Assembly: GCA_036821485.1 (NCBI GenBank)
Contig: DAISJM010000001.1
Span: 124,001 to 188,000, forward strand
DNA: 64,000 bases
From: DAISJM01 sp036821485
GTDB taxonomy: Bacteria; Verrucomicrobiota; Kiritimatiellia; CAIQIC01; JAGNIJ01
Direction of reading: 5' to 3'
The position numbers and the translations under genes are program-made. The notes beneath the pieces were generated by a model that saw only the letters and a program-made list of their open reading frames with translations, did not search any database and had not been told where the DNA came from. The first letter of the stretch is position 1. Each line of letters opens with the position of its first letter. This document shows positions 60,017 to 64,000 of the stretch, in pieces.

Positions 60017-61309
60017 ATGACACAGGTTTCCGTCATCATGCCGCAGATGGGGCAGAGCGTGGCCGAGGGGACGATCCTTCGCTGGCTCAAGAAAGTCGGC
60101 GAGGAAGTGAAGGCCGACGAAATCCTTCTCGAGGTGGAGACGGACAAGACCACCGTCGAAGTCGAGAGTCCTGCGGAAGGGCGACTGGTGACATGCCTGA
60201 AACAGGCCGGCGAGATTGCCGCGGCGGGGGAGACCATTGCGATGATCGAAGCGGAGGTTGCCCCGGCGGAAGCCCCGATGGCGCAACCGAAAGCCAACGC
60301 GCCGCACGGCGGCGCGGCGCAGCCCGAAGCGCGGCTGGTTCATGTGCAGGACCTCGATCCCTATCATAACAGCGCGCCGCTGCCCGAAATGGACCGCGAC
60401 CGCTATTCGCCTTACGTGCTGCGGCTGGCGATGTTCAACAACGTGTCGCTGCAGGATCTGGAGCAGATCCAGGGCACGGGCCGGCAGGGCCGCGTGACGA
60501 AGAACGACGTGCTGCAGTTCCTCGCGCGGCGGCCGATTGCCGCGCCGACGGTGCAGGCGCTTGCGGGCAAGGAAGACCTTTCGACCTCGGATATGGCGGC
60601 GTTGGGCGAGGTCATGCCGATGAGCACGTTGCGGCGGACGATCGCGGATCATATGGTGCAATCCATCCGCACCAGCGCGCACGTGACCATGGTTCATGCG
60701 GTGGACCTGACGAACGTCGTGCTGTTGCGCGAGAGGATCAAGGATGAGTTCCTCAAGAAGTACAACGCGCGTATGACGTACACGGCGGTGATCCTGTTTG
60801 CCGCTTCCCGCGTGCTGAAGAAGTTCCCAAAGATCAACGCGTCGATCCACGGCACCAACATCATTTTCCGCAAGGACATCAATATCGGCTGCGCCGTGGC
60901 GCTGGCCGACGAATCGCTGGTGGTGCCTGTCGTCCGCAATGCGGACCGGTTGAGTTTTCCCGAGATTGCGCAGGAGTTGGCGCGGCTGATCGATATCGCG
61001 CGTCGCAAGCAGTTGAAGCGGGAGGACGTGGATAATGGCACGTTCACGATCTCCAACTTCGGGTCGTTCGGCAGCTTGATTGGTACGCCGATCATCAACC
61101 AGCCGCAGGTGGCGATTCTGGGTATGGGGGCGGTCCGCAAGGCGCCGGTGGTGGTGGACGGGCAGATTGCCGTGCACGATCAACTCTACCTCAGCTTCTC
61201 GTTCGATCACCGGATCATTGACGGCGACCTCGGCGGCCGGTTCCTGAACGAGATCCAGCAGGTCGCGGAATCGCTCTCCGAGGAAACGTTGAGCGTTCAC
61301 GTGTTGTGA
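60017..61309 (+). CDS. Dihydrolipoamide acyltransferase E2
   Basis: 430 residues. A single lipoyl domain with lipoyl-lysine K44 in VETDKTTVEV, an Ala/Pro/Gln-rich linker, a peripheral-subunit-binding domain (PYVLRLAMFNNVSLQDLEQI and TGRQGRVTKNDVLQFL), a second linker, and the trimeric acyltransferase core ending with SFDHRIIDGDLGGRFL. Follows E1beta by 15 bp. No dihydrolipoamide dehydrogenase gene comes next, so E3 must be encoded elsewhere. Confidence 0.95.
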   Translation: MTQVSVIMPQMGQSVAEGTILRWLKKVGEEVKADEILLEVETDKTTVEVESPAEGRLVTCLKQAGEIAAAGETIAMIEAEVAPAEAPMAQPKANAPHGGAAQPEARLVHVQDLDPYHNSAPLPEMDRDRYSPYVLRLAMFNNVSLQDLEQIQGTGRQGRVTKNDVLQFLARRPIAAPTVQALAGKEDLSTSDMAALGEVMPMSTLRRTIADHMVQSIRTSAHVTMVHAVDLTNVVLLRERIKDEFLKKYNARMTYTAVILFAASRVLKKFPKINASIHGTNIIFRKDINIGCAVALADESLVVPVVRNADRLSFPEIAQELARLIDIARRKQLKREDVDNGTFTISNFGSFGSLIGTPIINQPQVAILGMGAVRKAPVVVDGQIAVHDQLYLSFSFDHRIIDGDLGGRFLNEIQQVAESLSEETLSVHVL

Positions 61310-61411
61310 GCGGACCCGGCGGCCTGCGGGAAGATTTCAGCGGCCGCAACCATTCGGTACGTGACATCGTTCGCGGCCTCTCCTATGCTTTGAATCGACA
61401 GGGGTAACGCC

Positions 61412-61765
61412 ATGATTCTGGTGGTAGACGACGACAAAGTTCTGACTCAGCTTCTGAAGACGCTGCTCGAAGATGCGGGCTACGAGGTCCACATCGCTCA
61501 CGACGGCGAAACGGCCTACAAGCACCTCCGGGACCCCAAATGCCGCGGCATGCTCCTGGATATCCGTATGCCGGGCATCAACGGCGCCGAACTGCTCATG
61601 CTCATGGCGGCAGAGGGCATCAAGGTGCCCGTCATCGTCATGGCCGGGTTCCCGGATTTTGACGAAGAAGAGATGAAGCAGTTTCCCAATGTCAGGAAGC
61701 TCTTCCACAAACCGCTTTATCCCGAAGCCGTTCTTGCGGCGGTGCGTGAATACGCGCACAAGTAG
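61412..61765 (+). CDS. Single-domain response regulator receiver (CheY-like)
   Basis: 117 residues. Phosphoryl-acceptor D50 in LLDIRMPGING, acidic pair DDD near residues 6-8, Ala/Thr-type residue in VMAGFPD and conserved Lys in LFHKPLYPE. There is no output domain, so it acts by protein-protein contact or as a phosphorelay step. No histidine kinase is adjacent. RBS GGGGTAA upstream. Confidence 0.93.
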   Translation: MILVVDDDKVLTQLLKTLLEDAGYEVHIAHDGETAYKHLRDPKCRGMLLDIRMPGINGAELLMLMAAEGIKVPVIVMAGFPDFDEEEMKQFPNVRKLFHKPLYPEAVLAAVREYAHK

Positions 61766-61819
61766 AGCCCATCCGAGCGTTCTTGACCCGCTGTCGAATC
61801 CCCGCCATAACATGCTTTC

Positions 61820-62761
61820 ATGATCATGAAACGTGTGCTGACCGTGGCCCTGACGTTGCTGCTGGCCGCCGGCTGCAAGCTTCCTTCTTCTTCCTCGTCC
61901 GCCCGCCGCTTCTCGCCCTATCGCGCGGGCGGCATTGTGAAGCCGGTCGTTGCGGTTTCCGATTTCGAGAACCTTGCCAGCCCTCCCGCGCAATGGAACC
62001 TGGGGCGTGGTATGGCGGACCTGCTGATCACCGAACTGCTGGATACGGAGAAGGTGACGGTGCTCGAGCGCAAGGATCTTGGTGACGTGGTCGGCGAGAT
62101 CGTCCTGCAGGGCAAGGAAATCTTCCGGAAGGAAGGACGCGTGGAACGCGGCCGCCTGAAGAATGCCAAGTATCTGCTCCGCGGTGTGGTGACCGATTTC
62201 AGCGAGATGAGCCGCAAGTCCGGCAAGCTGGGCTTTCCCGGGTTCTCCCTGTTTGGCGGCAAGAATCGCGCGCGCGTGGCGATCAACATCAAGGTGTCCG
62301 ATGTGGAGACCGGCGAGATCGTGGCGTCGGTCAAGGTCGAGGAGATCGTGTCGGCGGGCGGAGTCGGCGCCGAAGGCCGGTATAAGAATGTACAGTTTGG
62401 CGGCGATGCGTTCTTCCGGACGCCGCTGGGCAAGGCGACCGAGCGGGCAATCCGCGATGCCACGAAGCGGGTCCTACGCGAGCTGCCCGTTTCGCGCTGG
62501 ACACCGCGCGTGGCCGAGGCGGGGCCGGACGGCGTGATCATCAACGGCGGCGAGGATGTGCGTCTTCGCGAAGGCAGCATCTTCCTCGTGCGCGAGGCGG
62601 GGCGCGATGTGACGGATCCGGAGACGGGCAACGTCATCGAGCGCGTGCCCGGCAAGGTCGTGGGTCGCATTCGGGTGGTCAGCGTGCAGCCACTGGCCGC
62701 GCATGCGGAGTTGCTGGAAGGCAAGGCTCAGCGCGGGCAGTTCCTTGTGCCTGTGGAGTGA
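61820..62761 (+). CDS. CsgG-like lipoprotein
   Basis: 313 residues. A lipoprotein signal (LLLAAGC, Cys19) precedes a Ser-rich linker and a CsgG-family domain: VAVSDFENLASPPAQWNLGR, ADLLITELLDTEKVTVLERK, AKYLLRGVVTDFSE and VSDVETGEIVASVKVEE. CsgG forms the outer-membrane pore for curli; many relatives with this domain are lipoproteins of other functions, such as LpoB-type activators. The C-terminal 80 residues (VIINGGEDVRLREGSIFLV) resemble a flagellar-assembly T-like beta domain. No curli genes are nearby. Confidence 0.85.
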   Translation: MIMKRVLTVALTLLLAAGCKLPSSSSSARRFSPYRAGGIVKPVVAVSDFENLASPPAQWNLGRGMADLLITELLDTEKVTVLERKDLGDVVGEIVLQGKEIFRKEGRVERGRLKNAKYLLRGVVTDFSEMSRKSGKLGFPGFSLFGGKNRARVAINIKVSDVETGEIVASVKVEEIVSAGGVGAEGRYKNVQFGGDAFFRTPLGKATERAIRDATKRVLRELPVSRWTPRVAEAGPDGVIINGGEDVRLREGSIFLVREAGRDVTDPETGNVIERVPGKVVGRIRVVSVQPLAAHAELLEGKAQRGQFLVPVE

Positions 62762-62819
62762 CGCGTTTCGGGTTTGGCGGCGCGCCGGGAACGCCGTATG
62801 ATCGCCAAGTGATATCGGC

Positions 62820-63413
62820 ATGATCGCATTTCTTCAAGGGATACTGGTGGAGAAAGAACCTACGCACATCCTGATGGATGTCGGCGGGGTGGGTTACGAG
62901 GTCTTCATTCCACTGAGCAGTTACGAGCGGCTGCCGGCGGTCAACACGGCTTGTCGCATCCTGACCTATGACCACGTACGCGAGGACGCGCACGTGCTTT
63001 ACGGGTTCATGACCGCCGAGGAGCGGCGGATGTTTCTCCTGCTCATTGATGTCAGCGGGATCGGCCCGAAGCTGGCCATGACGGCGCTCAGTGGTCTTTC
63101 CGTACGCGACCTCAAGGCGTCCGTCGCGCAGGCCGATGTGAAGCGGCTGAGCGCGGTATCGGGCATCGGGAAGAAGACGGCCGAGCGGATTGTGCTGGAG
63201 TTGAAGGACAAACTTGGCGCGGGCGAGTCGATGGAAGCCGTGACCGGCGGTGCGGAGCCGACGGAAGAGAATCTCAGAATGAGGGATGCGATCCTCGCGC
63301 TGGTCTCGCTGGGTTACAAGCAGGCGGATGCGCAGGACTTGGTCCGGAAGGTGGCGGCGACGACGCCCGATGCCAGCCTGGAAGACTTGGTGCGCAAAGC
63401 GCTGGCGAAATGA
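62820..63413 (+). CDS. ruvA: Holliday junction branch migration protein RuvA
   Basis: 197 residues. OB-fold domain ([36 protein letters not shown]), tandem helix-hairpin-helix ([20 protein letters not shown] and [20 protein letters not shown]) and a flexible linker to the C-terminal domain III ([20 protein letters not shown]). RuvA tetramers hold Holliday junctions and load RuvB motors. It starts a ruvAB pair: ruvB follows by 4 bp. ruvC is not visible. Confidence 0.97.
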   Translation: MIAFLQGILVEKEPTHILMDVGGVGYEVFIPLSSYERLPAVNTACRILTYDHVREDAHVLYGFMTAEERRMFLLLIDVSGIGPKLAMTALSGLSVRDLKASVAQADVKRLSAVSGIGKKTAERIVLELKDKLGAGESMEAVTGGAEPTEENLRMRDAILALVSLGYKQADAQDLVRKVAATTPDASLEDLVRKALAK

Positions 63414-63417
63414 ACAT

Positions 63418-64000
63418 ATGACGGACCGATTCATAACGGACACGCTGAACAAGTCGGACACCGACTTTGACATCAGCCTGCGGCCGACGCTGTTCACGGA
63501 TTTCGTGGGACAGAACAAGGTTCGCGAGCGGCTGGAGCTTTTTGTGGACGCGGCCAAGGGTCGCAAGGACGTGCTGGACCATGTCCTGCTTTCAGGCCCG
63601 CCGGGCCTGGGCAAAACCACGCTTGCCTACATTCTGGCCAATTCGATGAAGGTCAACATCAAGTCGACCTCTGGCCCCGTTATCTCAAAACCGGCGGACC
63701 TCGCCGGCCTCCTTACGAACCTCGAGCGCGGCGACATTCTATTCATCGATGAAATCCACCGCTTGCAGAAGTCGGTCGAGGAGTACCTGTATTCGGCGAT
63801 GGAGGACTTTGTCATCGATATCATGATCGATCAGGGGCCGCACGCCCGGTCGGTCCGGCTGAACCTCCCGCGCTTCACGCTGATCGGCGCGACGACCCGG
63901 AGCGGCCTGCTGACGGCGGCTTTGCGCTCGCGGTTCGGGCTCAACACGCGGCTGGATTACTACGGGGCGAACGACCTGCAGTCCATCATCAAGCGGTCGG
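63418..64000 (+). CDS. ruvB: Holliday junction ATP-dependent helicase RuvB, 3' end outside window
   Basis: About 194 codons visible. Start [18 protein letters not shown], then [20 protein letters not shown], Walker [10 protein letters not shown] (residues 60-68), Walker [30 protein letters not shown] (sensor I and arginine-finger region). It is the AAA+ motor that drives branch migration with RuvA. The winged-helix end lies beyond base 64000. Confidence 0.97.
   Translation, partial: MTDRFITDTLNKSDTDFDISLRPTLFTDFVGQNKVRERLELFVDAAKGRKDVLDHVLLSGPPGLGKTTLAYILANSMKVNIKSTSGPVISKPADLAGLLTNLERGDILFIDEIHRLQKSVEEYLYSAMEDFVIDIMIDQGPHARSVRLNLPRFTLIGATTRSGLLTAALRSRFGLNTRLDYYGANDLQSIIKRS

Overview
The window (about 62-65% G+C, no rRNA, one tRNA) looks like a chromosomal segment of a PVC-superphylum bacterium, most likely from the Kiritimatiellota/Verrucomicrobiota/Lentisphaerota side. 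This is an inference from combined features: large secreted glycoside hydrolases with Ca-binding thrombospondin-type-3 (TSP3)-like repeats and a common C-terminal beta module, a VPEP-type sorting signal, a Ser/Thr kinase fused to leucine-rich and lectin-like modules, and many short palindromic or word-like intergenic repeats. No marker gene here fixes the species.

Layout. 1-1.7 kb: 3' part of a peroxiredoxin with a coupled Cys-rich small protein, a convergent SAM methyltransferase and tRNA-Val(TAC). 1.7-16.4 kb: an alpha-glucan utilisation locus, with a giant GH66 (dextranase-family) enzyme, a LacI regulator, a MalG-like permease, a solute-binding/MalF-permease fusion and a GH31 lipoprotein. 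Matching 14-bp palindromes sit at the GH66 and GH31 promoters, so the locus is probably one LacI regulon. 16.6-21.3 kb: ATP-grasp ligase, GH3 beta-glucosidase with PA14 insert, exported nitrilase-fold enzyme. 22-29.2 kb: a helical unknown, vWA protein, MFS transporter, exported coiled-coil protein, HD protein and an internally duplicated exported protein. 29.4-37.2 kb: kinase-LamG-LRR-lectin protein, GH97 alpha-glucosidase, GH10 xylanase. 37.3-42.1 kb: an RHS/YD-repeat protein with a coupled small secreted partner. 42.2-49.5 kb: housekeeping genes (RlmN, PpnP, RNase HI, ABC-F, Dus), a VapBC module and a PEP-CTERM protein. 49.6-57.9 kb: beta-helix protein, PLP aminotransferase, two radical SAM enzymes flanking a uracil/xanthine permease, and a tiny basic protein. 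58-64 kb: E1alpha/E1beta/E2 of a 2-oxoacid dehydrogenase without E3, a CheY-like receiver, a CsgG-like lipoprotein, ruvA and the start of ruvB.

The most unusual layer is the repeats. TTTTCCAA-N3-TTGGAAAA palindromes occur in three separate clusters, each with exactly 31 bp (about three helical turns) between centres; one cluster lies inside the predicted 5' coding end of the RHS gene. A second palindrome family (core AGACGCG..CGCGTCT) interrupts the MalG-like permease gene at two places without breaking the frame. REP-like elements supply the stop codons of two genes, and another lies within a well-initiated leader ORF upstream of the aminotransferase. Separately, four unrelated secreted proteins end in the same kind of C-terminal module (Asp-rich repeat, about 80-residue beta domain, final Tyr-Arg motif), a candidate sorting or anchoring signal.
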